From positions 346,550 through 410,549 of the forward strand of contig PGZH01000005.1 of NCBI GenBank assembly GCA_002840155.1: a stretch of 64,000 nucleotides of DNA, given 5' to 3'. Below, piece after piece: positions 1 to 11,074 of this stretch (position 1 is its first letter; the number at the start of each line of letters is the position of its first letter). The position numbers were made by a program, and so were the translations under genes. Source of the stretch: Gammaproteobacteria bacterium HGW-Gammaproteobacteria-13 (GTDB taxonomy: Bacteria > Pseudomonadota > Gammaproteobacteria > Pseudomonadales > Pseudomonadaceae). Under the pieces are notes generated by a model. It was not told where the DNA came from. It saw only the letters and a list, made by a program, of their open reading frames with translations, and ran no database searches.

Positions 1-3000
1 GACTCCTTCAGGCGCTGCACGAAGGTGATGCCCATATGGTTGACCAGATCGTTAGCGATCTGCGTGCTAACGATTTCGCGCTTGAGGCGATGGCGACGCA
101 TCGGCTCACCGAACTTCTTCGCCAGCAGCGGCGGGAAGGCAGTTTCCATTTCCCGCGCCAGGTACTCATCGTCAGGCACCAAGGATTTCAGCAGCGATTC
201 CTTGAGATCAATCTTGCTGTAAGAGATCAGCACCGACAGCTCCGGACGAGTCAGACCCAGGCCGTTAGCAGCGCGCTCGTTGAGTTCGTCATCGGTGGGC
301 AGGAACTCCAGGGCGCGGTCCAGCTTGCCGGCCGCTTCCAGGGCGTTCATAAGGCGTTTGTACTCACCGACCCGCTCACGCGCACGGCGCTCGGCCAGCG
401 ACAACGCCTGAGTCTGCTTGTAGTTGTTGCCCAGCACCAGGCCGCCAACCGCGTCGGTCATTTCCACCAGCAGCTTGTTACGCTGCTTGCCGGTCATGTC
501 GCCAGCGCCGACGATTTCGCCGAGCAGAATCTTGATGTTTACCTCATGGTCAGAACAGTCCACACCACCGGCGTTGTCGATAAAGTCGGTGTTGCTCTTG
601 CCGCCATTCAAACCGTACTCGACGCGGCCCAGCTGGGTCATACCGAGGTTACCGCCCTCACCCACCACCTTGGCGCGCAGTTCGCGACCGTCCACGCGCA
701 GCAGGTCGTTGGCCTTGTCGCCAACATCGGCGTGGCTTTCCTTGCTGGATTTCACGTAGGTGCCGATACCGCCGTTCCACAGCAGATCCACCGGCGCCTT
801 GAGCAAGGCGTTCAGCAGTTCGTTAGGCGCCAGCTTGTCGGCGCTGATGTCGAAGCGCTCTTTCATCTGCGGGCTGATGGCGATGCTTTTGGCGCTGCGC
901 AGGAAGATCCCGCCGCCCGCCGAAATCAGCTTGGCGTCGTAGTCGGCCCAGCTGGAGCGCGGCAGGTCGAACATGCGCTTACGCTCGACGAAGCTCTTGG
1001 CCGCATCCGGATTCGGGTCGATAAAGATGTGCATATGGTTGAAGGCCGCGACCATCTGCAGGCTTTCCGAGAGCAGCAGACCGTTGCCGAATACATCGCC
1101 AGCCATATCGCCGATGCCGATCACGGTGACGTTGTCCTTCTGCACGTCGATGCCGCGCTCGCGGAAGTGGCGCTGCACCGAGACCCAGCCGCCCTTGGCA
1201 GTGATGCCCATGCCTTTGTGGTCGTAACCAGCCGAGCCGCCCGAGGCGAAGGCATCATCCAGCCAGAAGCCGTATTCAGCAGCAATGCCGTTGGCGATAT
1301 CGGAGAAGGTCGCGGTGCCTTTGTCGGCCGCTACCACCAGGTACGGATCGTCGCCATCGTGGCGCACCACGTTCTGCGGCGGGACCACGGCGCCGTCTTT
1401 CAGGTTGTCGGTGATATCCAGCAGGCCGCTGATAAAGATGCGGTAGCAGGCAATGCCCTCAGCCAGCACATCATCACGGGTGCCGCCGACCGGCATACGC
1501 CGTGGAATAAAGCCGCCCTTGGCGCCCATCGGCACGATGACCGCGTTCTTCACCTGCTGCGCCTTGACCAGGCCCAGCACCTCGGTGCGGAAGTCTTCCT
1601 CACGGTCCGACCAACGCAGGCCGCCACGGGCCACGTCGCCAAAGCGCAGGTGCACGCCTTCGACACGCGGCGAGTAAACGAAGATTTCGAACTTCGGCGT
1701 CGGCCGCGGAATATCCGGAATGGCCCGCGGGTTGAGCTTGAAGCTGAAGTAGCTCTTCGGCGCACCGCTGGCATCGGTCTGGTAGAAGTTGGTGCGCAGG
1801 GTGGCTTTGATCAGGTCCAAGTAGCGGCGCAGGATGCGGTCTTCGTTGAGCACCGCAACGTTGTCCAGCGCAGCCAAAATCGCCTGTTCGAGCTTCTGCT
1901 GCTTGTCTTCCAGGTCATCAGCGGTGAGCTTGCGCGCCAGGTAGAAACGCGTCTTGAACAGGCGCACCAGCTCCTTGGCGATATCGGCGTGGTTGACCAG
2001 GGTGCTGGCGATATAGCTGAGGTCGAAGCCCAGGCGAATCTGCTTGAGGTAGCGGGCATAGGCACGTAGCAGCGCCACATCGCGCCACGGCATTGCCGCC
2101 ATCAGTACCAGACGGTTGAAGCCGTCGTTCTCCGCTGCGCCGCCAACGATATTGACGAAAGCACCCTGCAGCGTGTCATTGAGCTGCTGGATATCGACAT
2201 CCAGGCCTTCGGCATAGGTGAAGGCGAAGTCGTGAATCCAGAACTCGCGTCCATCGGCGCGGCGCAGTTTGTAAGGGAACTCGCCGAGCACGCGCAGGCC
2301 AAGGTTTTCCAGAATCGGCAGCACGTCCGACAGTGGCAGTGGCGTATCGGCGTGGTACAGCTTGCAATGCAGCTGCTGCTCGCCCTGGGTCAGCGGCTGG
2401 TAGAAGCTCATCACCAGCTGACGCTCATTGTTCAGGCTAAGCAGGTGCTGCATATCCACCACCGCCGAGTGCGGGGCGAAACGTTCGCGGTAACCGGCCG
2501 GGAAGCCGCCGGGGAATTCGCTGAGCACTTCGGTGCCCTGGGCTTCGCCGAGGCTTTCGACGATCAGGCTGGTGTAATCGTCCTTCCACGAACGGCAGGC
2601 CTGGATCACTTCTTTTTCCAGGCGCAGCGGGTCGATCTGCACGCGGTTCTTCGGATCAACCTTGAGGATGAACTGCACCCGCGCCAGTACCGACTCGGAG
2701 AAGAAGGTCCAGAACTCGCAATCGGTGGCCTGCAGGCGCTCCATCAGCACCTGTTGGATCTTCATGCGGGTTTCGGTGGAGTACACGTCGCGTGGCACAT
2801 AAGCCAGGCAGTAGCAGAAACGGCCATAAGGATCGCGGCGCAGGAACACGCGAATCTTGTTGCGTTCCTGAATCTGCACGATGGCCATGGTGGTGTTGAA
2901 CAGTTCGTCCACCGGGGTCTGGAACAGGTCGTCACGCGGCAGCACTTCCAATACCTGAGCCAGCTCTTTGCCCAGGTGCGCGCTGCTGTCGAAACCGGAA

Positions 3001-4070
3001 CGCTGCTTGATCACCGCCACCTTGCGGCGGATAAACGGAATGTTCCACACGCTCTCGGCATACACCGCCGAGGTGTACAGGCCCATAAAGCGGCATTCCT
3101 TGACCACCTTGCCCTTGGCGTCCAGTTCGCGGATCGACACCAGATCCGGATACGCCGGACGGTGCACGCGGCTTGGTACGGCAGCCTTGGCGAAGGACAG
3201 CAGCTGCGGCTCACGCAGGTAGGCCACCGCTTCAGGTTCGATATGCAGCTCATCGGTCTTGAGGCCGCTGCGCAGGCGTTTGGACATGCCCAGCAGGGAC
3301 TTCTCGTCATAGACCATGCTGCCGCCGCCGGCGCTGTCGGCAACGGTGAATTCTTCATAACCGAGGAAGGTGAAGTGGTCGTCGAGCAGCCAGCTCATGA
3401 ATACCTTGATTTCTTCCAGCTCGGCGCCTTCAACCTTGAGCTTGGCTTTATCCAGCCAGGCCAGCAGTTCCTTGGCCTTGGCTTTCATCGGCTGGAAGTC
3501 GGCGACGCTCAGGCGTACATCGCTGAATACTTCGTGCAGGTCTTTTTCCAGGGTCTTCAATTCACCGACGTTGGAGCAGCGGTCAATCTCCAGGAACATC
3601 AGTGCTTCTTGCTGCACATCCTTGCCCTGGGCACCCTTGGGCAGGATTTCCTGCAGCTCGCCGCTCTTGTTGCGGCGCACGCTGAACACGCTGTTTTGCA
3701 GGGTGTGGATGCTGTAACCGCGACGGTTCAGCTCCATGCGCACCGAGTCGACCAGAAACGGAATGTCGCTGTGCAGAATTTCTACGGCAGTGTGGGTGGA
3801 CTGCCAGCCATGTTTTTCATAATCGGGGTTGAATACCCGCACTTCTGGCTTGGCCGGTTCAAAACGCTCCAGCAACCGCCAGGACGACAAGGTACAGCCG
3901 ACCAGATCAGAGAGGCGACGCTGAGTCAGCTCCTCGAGGGCGATGATGCCGAAGAATTGCTCGGCGAACAGGGCTACTTGTGGCAGAGCCTGTTCACTGA
4001 CGTGCTGCGCCAGCGCCGTTTGCAGGTGATGCTGAAAATCGGCTTTGCTGGCCGCCGTAAAGAACGCCAT
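1..4070 (-). CDS. gdhB: NAD-dependent glutamate dehydrogenase, large GDH2 type (3' end outside window)
   Basis: Oxidative deamination of glutamate to 2-oxoglutarate and ammonia with NAD, a cytoplasmic catabolic step. About 1,356 codons are visible from ATG at 4070 (MAFFTAASKADF) with no stop before the window edge; the large bacterial family runs to about 1,600 residues, so roughly the last 260 are missing. The catalytic core is seen around residues 815-855, with GGLRWSDREEDFRTE followed by GAKGGFIPRR, typical of this family. The long N-terminal half is the regulatory region of large GDHs. It is transcribed divergently from the MoxR operon, with a 173-bp gap between them. The reading frame is intact throughout. 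Family assignment is confident; the symbol follows Pseudomonas usage. Confidence 0.95.
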   Translation of the reverse strand, partial: MAFFTAASKADFQHHLQTALAQHVSEQALPQVALFAEQFFGIIALEELTQRRLSDLVGCTLSSWRLLERFEPAKPEVRVFNPDYEKHGWQSTHTAVEILHSDIPFLVDSVRMELNRRGYSIHTLQNSVFSVRRNKSGELQEILPKGAQGKDVQQEALMFLEIDRCSNVGELKTLEKDLHEVFSDVRLSVADFQPMKAKAKELLAWLDKAKLKVEGAELEEIKVFMSWLLDDHFTFLGYEEFTVADSAGGGSMVYDEKSLLGMSKRLRSGLKTDELHIEPEAVAYLREPQLLSFAKAAVPSRVHRPAYPDLVSIRELDAKGKVVKECRFMGLYTSAVYAESVWNIPFIRRKVAVIKQRSGFDSSAHLGKELAQVLEVLPRDDLFQTPVDELFNTTMAIVQIQERNKIRVFLRRDPYGRFCYCLAYVPRDVYSTETRMKIQQVLMERLQATDCEFWTFFSESVLARVQFILKVDPKNRVQIDPLRLEKEVIQACRSWKDDYTSLIVESLGEAQGTEVLSEFPGGFPAGYRERFAPHSAVVDMQHLLSLNNERQLVMSFYQPLTQGEQQLHCKLYHADTPLPLSDVLPILENLGLRVLGEFPYKLRRADGREFWIHDFAFTYAEGLDVDIQQLNDTLQGAFVNIVGGAAENDGFNRLVLMAAMPWRDVALLRAYARYLKQIRLGFDLSYIASTLVNHADIAKELVRLFKTRFYLARKLTADDLEDKQQKLEQAILAALDNVAVLNEDRILRRYLDLIKATLRTNFYQTDASGAPKSYFSFKLNPRAIPDIPRPTPKFEIFVYSPRVEGVHLRFGDVARGGLRWSDREEDFRTEVLGLVKAQQVKNAVIVPMGAKGGFIPRRMPVGGTRDDVLAEGIACYRIFISGLLDITDNLKDGAVVPPQNVVRHDGDDPYLVVAADKGTATFSDIANGIAAEYGFWLDDAFASGGSAGYDHKGMGITAKGGWVSVQRHFRERGIDVQKDNVTVIGIGDMAGDVFGNGLLLSESLQMVAAFNHMHIFIDPNPDAAKSFVERKRMFDLPRSSWADYDAKLISAGGGIFLRSAKSIAISPQMKERFDISADKLAPNELLNALLKAPVDLLWNGGIGTYVKSSKESHADVGDKANDLLRVDGRELRAKVVGEGGNLGMTQLGRVEYGLNGGKSNTDFIDNAGGVDCSDHEVNIKILLGEIVGAGDMTGKQRNKLLVEMTDAVGGLVLGNNYKQTQALSLAERRARERVGEYKRLMNALEAAGKLDRALEFLPTDDELNERAANGLGLTRPELSVLISYSKIDLKESLLKSLVPDDEYLAREMETAFPPLLAKKFGEPMRRHRLKREIVSTQIANDLVNHMGITFVQRLKE

Positions 4071-4243
4071 GGGTTTGCTCCGTTTGGCTTGTTATTCGTC
4101 AGGGGACTCGATCAAGGCAGTCGCGAGTAATGACCTTCGCCACAACCTTGTTGTTCAACGTTAGTCTAGGAGGCAGCGATTGCATTAAAGTGGCTGCCAC
4201 TTAACTCTGGCGAGATTCAAGACTCGCTGGTCACATTTGCCGG

Positions 4244-5215
<972 letters not shown>

Positions 5216-5220
5216 CCACC

Positions 5221-6162
5221 ATGCATGAGCAACCCACGCAACCCGGCATTCGCGTCAGCCTCGGTGAACTGATCGAGATGCGCCACCGTGTGCGTGAGGT
5301 GCAACTGTTTTCCACCCCGGCACGGCGTAGCCCGCTGATTGGCCTGCACCACTCGAAACTGCGCGGGCGCGGCGTGGATTTCGACCAGGTGCGCGTGTAC
5401 CAGGCCGGCGACGATGTGCGCACCATCGACTGGCGCGTCACCGCGCGTACTCAAGAACCGCACACCAAGCTGTTCCATGAAGAGCGCGAACGGCCGATCT
5501 ACATCATGGTCGAGCAGAGCAAGCGGCTGTTCTTCGGCTCCGGGCTGATGTTCAAGTCGGTGCTCGCCGCCCAGGCCGCCAGCCTGATCGGCTGGGCCGC
5601 GCTGGGCCATAACGACCGCATCGGCGGGCTGGTGTTTGGCGATCTGGAACACCACGAAATCAAACCACGGCGCAGCAAGCAGAGCTTGCTGCAACTGCTC
5701 AGCCGCCTGGCCAAGGCCAATCAGGCCCTGAGCAACGACAGCCAGGGCGGCCGCGACAGCTTCGGCCTGGCCCTGCGCCGCGCCCGCGAAGTGCTGCGCC
5801 CCGGCAGCCTGGTGGTGATTCTGTGTGATGAGCGCACCTTGAGTGACAGCAGCGAGCAACAGTTGCTGCTGCTGGCGCGGCATACCGACTTGCTGTTGCT
5901 GCCCCTTTCCGACCCGCTCGACCATGCCCTGCCGAATGCCGGCCTGCTGCGCTTTACCGAACACGGCGCACAGCTGGAGCTGGATACCCAGGACGCCGAA
6001 CTGCGCCAGGCCTACCGCAGCCTGGCCGATGCACGCCAAGCGCGCTGGCAGCGCCTGGCGCAGAAACTCGGCGTGCCGCTGCTGGCGCTGAACACTCAGA
6101 GCGAGATGATCGAACAGCTGCGCGAGCACCTGAATGCCCAGCGGCCGAGGAAGGCCCTGTGA
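5221..6162 (+). CDS. DUF58 domain protein
   Basis: A 313-residue protein starting at ATG 5221 (MHEQPTQPG), five bases after the moxR-type gene stops. It carries the DUF58 signature Y-QAGDDVRTIDWRVTAR (about residues 60-76), followed by a vWA-like fold region with no predicted membrane span. The frame stays open upstream of 5221 but there it overlaps the ATPase gene and is not the real start. DUF58 proteins almost always sit between MoxR ATPases and vWA proteins and are thought to join them in a complex. The stop overlaps the GTG start of the next gene. Confidence 0.92.
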   Translation: MHEQPTQPGIRVSLGELIEMRHRVREVQLFSTPARRSPLIGLHHSKLRGRGVDFDQVRVYQAGDDVRTIDWRVTARTQEPHTKLFHEERERPIYIMVEQSKRLFFGSGLMFKSVLAAQAASLIGWAALGHNDRIGGLVFGDLEHHEIKPRRSKQSLLQLLSRLAKANQALSNDSQGGRDSFGLALRRAREVLRPGSLVVILCDERTLSDSSEQQLLLLARHTDLLLLPLSDPLDHALPNAGLLRFTEHGAQLELDTQDAELRQAYRSLADARQARWQRLAQKLGVPLLALNTQSEMIEQLREHLNAQRPRKAL

Positions 6163-6653
6163 ACCCGCTGGAGCAACTCGAACCGCTGATCGCCCCTGCG
6201 CCGATCAGCTGGTGGCCGCCGGCACCGGGGTGGTGGCTGCTCGCGGTGCTGCTGCCGCTGCTGCTATGGGCCACGTTCAAGCTGCTTAAACGCCTGCCGC
6301 GCAAGGCAGCCGGGCAGACGGCCGAAGCAACCCTCGATCCACTGCGCCAGGCCGCGCTGAACGAACTCGAACGCCTGAGCAAACCCTACGACGGCATCGA
6401 TGCCGGCCCCTGGCTGCAGCAGCTCAACGCCATTCTCAAACGCCTGTGCCGCGAGCGTTACCCGCAAAGCCACAGCCATATCCTCAGCAGTCGCGCCTGG
6501 TTGGCCTTTCTCGACAGCCGCTGCCCGGCCGCCGGCCTGACCCGCTGGATGATTCTGGTGGAAGGCGCCTACCGCCCGCACTGCAGCCTGGATGACAAGG
6601 CCATCGCCGGCCTCAACCAGGCCGTGGCGATCTGGATTCGCAAACATGTTTGA
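6159..6653 (+). CDS. DUF4381 domain membrane protein
   Basis: A 164-residue protein with a GTG start at 6159 that overlaps the previous stop (GTGA), implying translational coupling. One strong membrane span lies at about residues 22-42 (PAPGWWLLAVLLPLLLWATF), followed by a soluble, probably cytoplasmic, helical domain. The size, the single span and the position between DUF58 and vWA genes match the DUF4381 family found in these operons. Its molecular role is unknown; an accessory membrane subunit of the MoxR/vWA complex is an inference from context. Confidence 0.88.
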   Translation: MNPLEQLEPLIAPAPISWWPPAPGWWLLAVLLPLLLWATFKLLKRLPRKAAGQTAEATLDPLRQAALNELERLSKPYDGIDAGPWLQQLNAILKRLCRERYPQSHSHILSSRAWLAFLDSRCPAAGLTRWMILVEGAYRPHCSLDDKAIAGLNQAVAIWIRKHV

Positions 6654-7677
6654 GTTTGCCTGGCCCTGGGTCTTCCTGCTCGCGCCCCTGCCCTGGCTGC
6701 TGCGTGCCTGGCTGCCGCCGGCAGACAGCGGCGAAGCGGCACTGAAAGTGAGCTTTCTGGCCGAACTGGAAGGCTTGAGCGGCCGCCGCGCCCGCGTGCG
6801 ACTGCCGGCCTTGCGGCAACAGGCACCGTTTGCGCTGATCTGGCTGTTGCTGCTGCTCGCCTGCGCGCGTCCGCAATGGCTGGGTGAGCCTCTACCGCTG
6901 CCGGCCAGCGGCCGCGACCTGCTGCTGGCCGTGGATGTGTCCGGATCGATGGATTACGCCGATATGACCTGGGAGGGCCAGGAAGTCAGTCGCCTGACCC
7001 TGGTCAAACACCTGCTCGGCGAATTTATCGATGGTCGCCAGGGTGATCGGGTCGGCCTGATCCTGTTCGGCAGCCGTGCCTACCTGCAGTCGCCGCTGAC
7101 CTTCGACCGACAGACCGTACACACCTGGCTGGATGAGGCGCAGAAGAACATCGCCGGACCGCAAACCGCCATCGGCGACGCCATTGGCCTGGCGGTCAAA
7201 CGCTTGCGCGAGCGCCCTGCGCAGAGCCGCGTACTGGTGCTGGTCACCGATGGCGCCAACAATGCTGGTGAAATCGACCCGATGACCGCCGCACGCCTGG
7301 CCGCCGAGGAAGGCATCACCATTTACCCCATTGGCATCGGTGCCGACCCGGAACAGGGCGGCGTGCTCGGCATGCTCGGCTTCAACCCCGGTATCGACCT
7401 GGACGAGCCAAGCCTACGCGCGATTGCCGAGGCCACCGGCGGCGAATACTTCCGTGCCCGCGACAGCGAAGAGCTGCAGGCCATCGAAGCGACCCTCGAC
7501 CGCCTGGAACCGGTGGCGCAGAAGCCGACCCTGGCGCGCCCGACCTTGCCACTCTATCCCTGGCCACTGGGCCTGGCCCTGCTACTCAGCCTGCTGCTGG
7601 TCAGCCAGACACTCTGGCCGAACCTGCAACAACGCTTGCGCAATCAGCTGACCCTGCCGCGAGGGAAACAGCCATGA
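6646..7677 (+). CDS. vWA-domain membrane protein, BatA-like
   Basis: A 343-residue protein starting at ATG 6646 (MFEFAWPW), overlapping the previous gene by eight bases; an upstream in-frame methionine lies inside that gene and is unlikely. Membrane spans are at about 6-24 and 62-78, then a von Willebrand A domain with an intact metal-ion site, DVSGSM (D97-S99-S101) and a later TDGANNAGE loop, then a C-terminal span at about 308-330. This is the BatA (Bacteroides aerotolerance) layout: a vWA domain in the periplasm held between membrane helices. It is probably a target of the MoxR ATPase upstream. Confidence 0.92.
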   Translation: MFEFAWPWVFLLAPLPWLLRAWLPPADSGEAALKVSFLAELEGLSGRRARVRLPALRQQAPFALIWLLLLLACARPQWLGEPLPLPASGRDLLLAVDVSGSMDYADMTWEGQEVSRLTLVKHLLGEFIDGRQGDRVGLILFGSRAYLQSPLTFDRQTVHTWLDEAQKNIAGPQTAIGDAIGLAVKRLRERPAQSRVLVLVTDGANNAGEIDPMTAARLAAEEGITIYPIGIGADPEQGGVLGMLGFNPGIDLDEPSLRAIAEATGGEYFRARDSEELQAIEATLDRLEPVAQKPTLARPTLPLYPWPLGLALLLSLLLVSQTLWPNLQQRLRNQLTLPRGKQP

Positions 7678-9437
7678 ACGAACTGATCAGCCTCTGGCCA
7701 CATTGGCAACGGCCCTTCTGGCTGCTGCTGACACCGCTGCTGGGCTTTCTGCTCTGGCAGCTCTGGCACCGGGAGAAACGCAGCGGCCGCTGGCAGGCGC
7801 TGTTGCCGGCTGCCTTCCAGACCGCACTGCTGACCGCCACCGGCGGGCGCAGCAGCCGTCTGCCCTGGCTGGCCCTCGGCCTGGCCTGGCTGCTGGCCCT
7901 GTTAGCACTGCTCGGGCCAAGCTGGCAGCGCATCGAGCAACAGAACCCCAAGCCGGCCGATCCGCTGGTGGTACTGCTGGAGCTGACCCCGGAAATGCTC
8001 GCCAGCGACGCCTCGCCCAATCGCCTGGCCCAGGCCAAACGTAAACTGCTCGACCTGCTGGAAGCGCGTCAGGATGCGCAAACCGCCATCGTCGTGTATG
8101 CCGGCAGCGCACATACCCTGGTGCCGCTCTCCGACGACCTGGCGACCAGCCGTAACCTACTCGATGTGCTGAATCCTGGGATCATGCCCGAGCCGGGCAA
8201 GCGTGCCGACCTAGCCGTGATCAAGGCCCTGCAACTGCTCGAACAGGGCGCCCAGGGCAACGGCCGCCTGCTACTGCTGACCAGCAGCCTTGATGAAGCG
8301 CAACGCCGGGCGATCAGCCAAGCCATCGGTCGGCGTGGAGAACGCCTGCGTATTCTCGGGATTGGCAGCACCCAGGGCGCGCCGATCATTCAGGAAGACG
8401 GCTCGTTCCTCAAGGACGCCCAGGGCACCATCCTGCTGCCGCGCCTGGACAGCAACGGCCTCAAACGCTTTGCCGACGAGCTGGGCGGGCAGTATCAGGG
8501 CGTCACGCTGGATGAACGCGACCTGCGCAACCTCGGCCTGCTCGATGCGCCACAGCACGTGCGCCGCGATGGCGGGCTGACCCGCCTGGAAACCTGGGCT
8601 GACCAGAGCCACTGGCTGCTTCTGCCGCTGTTGTTACTCGCCGCCTGCGCCGCGCGCCGCGGCTGGCTGCTGTGCTTGCCGCTATTACTGCTGAGCCTGC
8701 CGCAAAACAGCTACGCCTTCAGCTTTGACGACCTCTGGCTGCGCGCCGACCAGCAAGGCCAGCGCCTGCTTGAGGCGCAGCAGCCGGCAGAAGCCGCGCA
8801 GCGTTTCAATGATCCGCGCTGGCAAGGCCAGGCGCTCTACCAGGCCGGCGGTTACGCTGCTGCCGCCGAACGCTTCGCCAATGGTGAAAGCGCCAGCGAC
8901 CACTACAACCGTGGCAACGCCCTGGCGCACAGCAATGAACTGGAAGCCGCCGTGGATGCCTACACCCAGGCGCTGGAACTGCAACCCGATTTGGCCCAGG
9001 CACAAAAGAACAAGGCCCTGGTCGAAGAGCTGCTGCGCCAGAACCAGCAGCAACAGCAGAATCAAAGCGACAACCCACAAGAACCCGATGAGCAGCAGAA
9101 TCAGCCCAGCAGTCAGCCACAAGCTGGCCAGTCCGATCCAGACGCCCAGCAGCAGGCCGAACAGGCGCCGGCCAAGCCATCGGAGCCTGAACATCAGGCT
9201 GAGAGTGAGAAGCCCACGCAACCCGGCACCAACGAAGACGCAGAGACTCCGCCGCCACAACCAGAAGAAGACGACAACAGCGGTGAAGAACAGATCGCCA
9301 GCGCCGAGCCTGCCCTCGACGGCGAACGGCGCCAGGCTTTGGAACAATGGCTGCGGCAGATCCCCGACGATCCGGGCGAGCTGCTGCGGCGTAAATTCAG
9401 GCTGGAACAACAACAGCGCCAGGAACAACTGCAATGA
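7674..9437 (+). CDS. vWA plus TPR membrane protein, BatB-BatC fusion
   Basis: A 587-residue protein overlapping the preceding stop by four bases. It has membrane spans at about 14-31 and 63-82, a vWA-like domain from about residue 97 to 280, another hydrophobic stretch at about 312-347, TPR-like repeats at about 375-450 and a long Gln/Pro/Glu-rich tail at about 455-560. In this class of operon the vWA and TPR parts are sometimes separate genes (BatB, BatC); here they are joined. The metal site expected as DxSxS reads ELTPE (103-107), so metal binding is probably lost. The tail is low complexity. Confidence 0.9.
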   Translation: MNELISLWPHWQRPFWLLLTPLLGFLLWQLWHREKRSGRWQALLPAAFQTALLTATGGRSSRLPWLALGLAWLLALLALLGPSWQRIEQQNPKPADPLVVLLELTPEMLASDASPNRLAQAKRKLLDLLEARQDAQTAIVVYAGSAHTLVPLSDDLATSRNLLDVLNPGIMPEPGKRADLAVIKALQLLEQGAQGNGRLLLLTSSLDEAQRRAISQAIGRRGERLRILGIGSTQGAPIIQEDGSFLKDAQGTILLPRLDSNGLKRFADELGGQYQGVTLDERDLRNLGLLDAPQHVRRDGGLTRLETWADQSHWLLLPLLLLAACAARRGWLLCLPLLLLSLPQNSYAFSFDDLWLRADQQGQRLLEAQQPAEAAQRFNDPRWQGQALYQAGGYAAAAERFANGESASDHYNRGNALAHSNELEAAVDAYTQALELQPDLAQAQKNKALVEELLRQNQQQQQNQSDNPQEPDEQQNQPSSQPQAGQSDPDAQQQAEQAPAKPSEPEHQAESEKPTQPGTNEDAETPPPQPEEDDNSGEEQIASAEPALDGERRQALEQWLRQIPDDPGELLRRKFRLEQQQRQEQLQ

Positions 9438-11074
9438 GCCGACTGCTCTGTACCCTTCTGCTTGGCCTGCTGGCCCTGAACGTCAGCGCGCAAAGCCTGA
9501 CCGCCAGCGTCGACCGCACCCGCCTGAATGCCGGCGAGAGCGTGGAACTGACCCTGGAATCGGATGACGCCACGCTGTTCGGCAGGCCCGATCTACAGCC
9601 GCTCAATGAGCTGTTCGAAGTGCTCGGCACCCGCCAGGTTAACCGCCTGACCAGCGGCAGCAATGGCGCCCAAGCCAGCACCCGCTGGATCGTCACCCTG
9701 CAGCCCAAACACAGCGGCTATGTGGTGATACCGCCGTTAAACCTCGGCCAACTGCAGAGCGAGCCGATTACCCTGCACGTCCAGCAGGCCGCCAGCGCCG
9801 ATGACAGCCGCCTAGCGCCGGTGTTTATCGATGCCAGCCTGGACCAGGAAAGCGTCTATGTGCAGGCGCAAACCGTGCTGACGTTGCGCATCTATCACTC
9901 CGTCTCGCTTTACGACGACAGCAGCCTGACCCAACTGGATATGCCCCAGGCACGCGTTGAAGCCCTCGGCGAGCCGCGCACCTATGAAAAAGACATCAAC
10001 GGCGTGCGCCATGGCGTGATTGAGCTGCGTTACGCGATCTTCCCCCAGGAAAGTGGCGACCTGCTGATCCCCTCCCAGGCCTTTACCGCCACCGCAGTTG
10101 ATCGCTCCGCCAGTAATGCCTACAACCCGTTCGGCCCACGCCCGGGCAAAGTGGTGCGGGTCCGCTCGCCGGAAATCCCGCTGACGGTAAAAGCCAAGCC
10201 CGCCAGCTACCCGGCCAACGCACCCTGGCTGCCAGCGCGCGCGCTGAGCCTGAGCGAGGTGTGGAGTCCGCAGCCGGAAACCGCCCAAGTGGGCGACTCA
10301 CTGACCCGCAGCCTGCTGCTCAAGGTCGAAGGCCTGGCCAGCGCACAACTGCCACCTTTGCCGGCCACTCAGGTTACCGGCCTGCGTCGTTATCCCGATC
10401 AGCCGCAACTGGCCAATCAGGCCAGCGACAATGGCCTGGTGGGCAGCCGTGAAGAACGCGAGGCGCTGGTGGCCAATCGTGAGGGCGAAATTACCCTGCC
10501 GGCAATCGAGGTGCTGTGGTGGAACACCAAGACCGATCAGCTCGAACGCAGCAGCCTGCCCGCGCGCAATCTGCAGGTCGCCGCCAACCCGAACCTGGAA
10601 ACTCTGCCGGTCGAAGCCGCACGCCCGACAGTCAGCGAGGCCGTCAACGTACCCCTCTGGCCCTGGCAACTCAGCACCGCGCTGCTGAGCCTGACCACCC
10701 TGCTCGGCTTTACCCTGTGGTGGCGCGCGCGTCGCCAGCCTCCAGTATTGCCTAGCCAGCAAACTGGCCCCAGCCAGCGCAACCTGCTTGATGACCTCAA
10801 GCGCAGCTGCCTGGCCAACGACTCACAAGCCACCCGCCATGCGCTGGACGCCTGGGCCCGCCAGCAACCGGAAACCCTGGCCGATATGGCCGCGCGCTTT
10901 ACCCCGCTGTCCGATGCCCTCGACGGCCTGAATGGCGCGCTGTACAGCGAAAGCGGCCAACACTGGCAAGGCCGCAACCTGTGGCTAGCGATTCGCAGCC
11001 TGCCCGCCGTAGAAGACCTCGAAAGCAGCGCAAACCCGGACACCAGCGCGCTGCCGCCGCTGTATCCGCGCTAA
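9434..11074 (+). CDS. BatD family protein
   Basis: A 546-residue exported, membrane-anchored protein and the last gene of the operon, overlapping the previous stop by four bases. The N-terminus MSRLLCTLLLGLLALNVSAQS is a signal peptide, followed by a large extracytoplasmic region with the beta-rich composition usual for BatD. A single membrane span lies near residues 410-435 (LSTALLSLTTLLGFTLWW), then a cytoplasmic tail of about 110 residues. BatD is the standard partner of BatA/BatB vWA proteins. No terminator follows directly; the first good one is 430 bp downstream at 11508. Confidence 0.9.
   Translation: MSRLLCTLLLGLLALNVSAQSLTASVDRTRLNAGESVELTLESDDATLFGRPDLQPLNELFEVLGTRQVNRLTSGSNGAQASTRWIVTLQPKHSGYVVIPPLNLGQLQSEPITLHVQQAASADDSRLAPVFIDASLDQESVYVQAQTVLTLRIYHSVSLYDDSSLTQLDMPQARVEALGEPRTYEKDINGVRHGVIELRYAIFPQESGDLLIPSQAFTATAVDRSASNAYNPFGPRPGKVVRVRSPEIPLTVKAKPASYPANAPWLPARALSLSEVWSPQPETAQVGDSLTRSLLLKVEGLASAQLPPLPATQVTGLRRYPDQPQLANQASDNGLVGSREEREALVANREGEITLPAIEVLWWNTKTDQLERSSLPARNLQVAANPNLETLPVEAARPTVSEAVNVPLWPWQLSTALLSLTTLLGFTLWWRARRQPPVLPSQQTGPSQRNLLDDLKRSCLANDSQATRHALDAWARQQPETLADMAARFTPLSDALDGLNGALYSESGQHWQGRNLWLAIRSLPAVEDLESSANPDTSALPPLYPR

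Noticed and set aside
36..4130. Long open frames on the plus strand (36-2069 and 2232-4130) opposite glutamate dehydrogenase
   Set aside because: They mirror the codons of gdhB on the other strand. The products have no family motif, signal or ribosome-binding site; such frames are common in GC-rich coding DNA.
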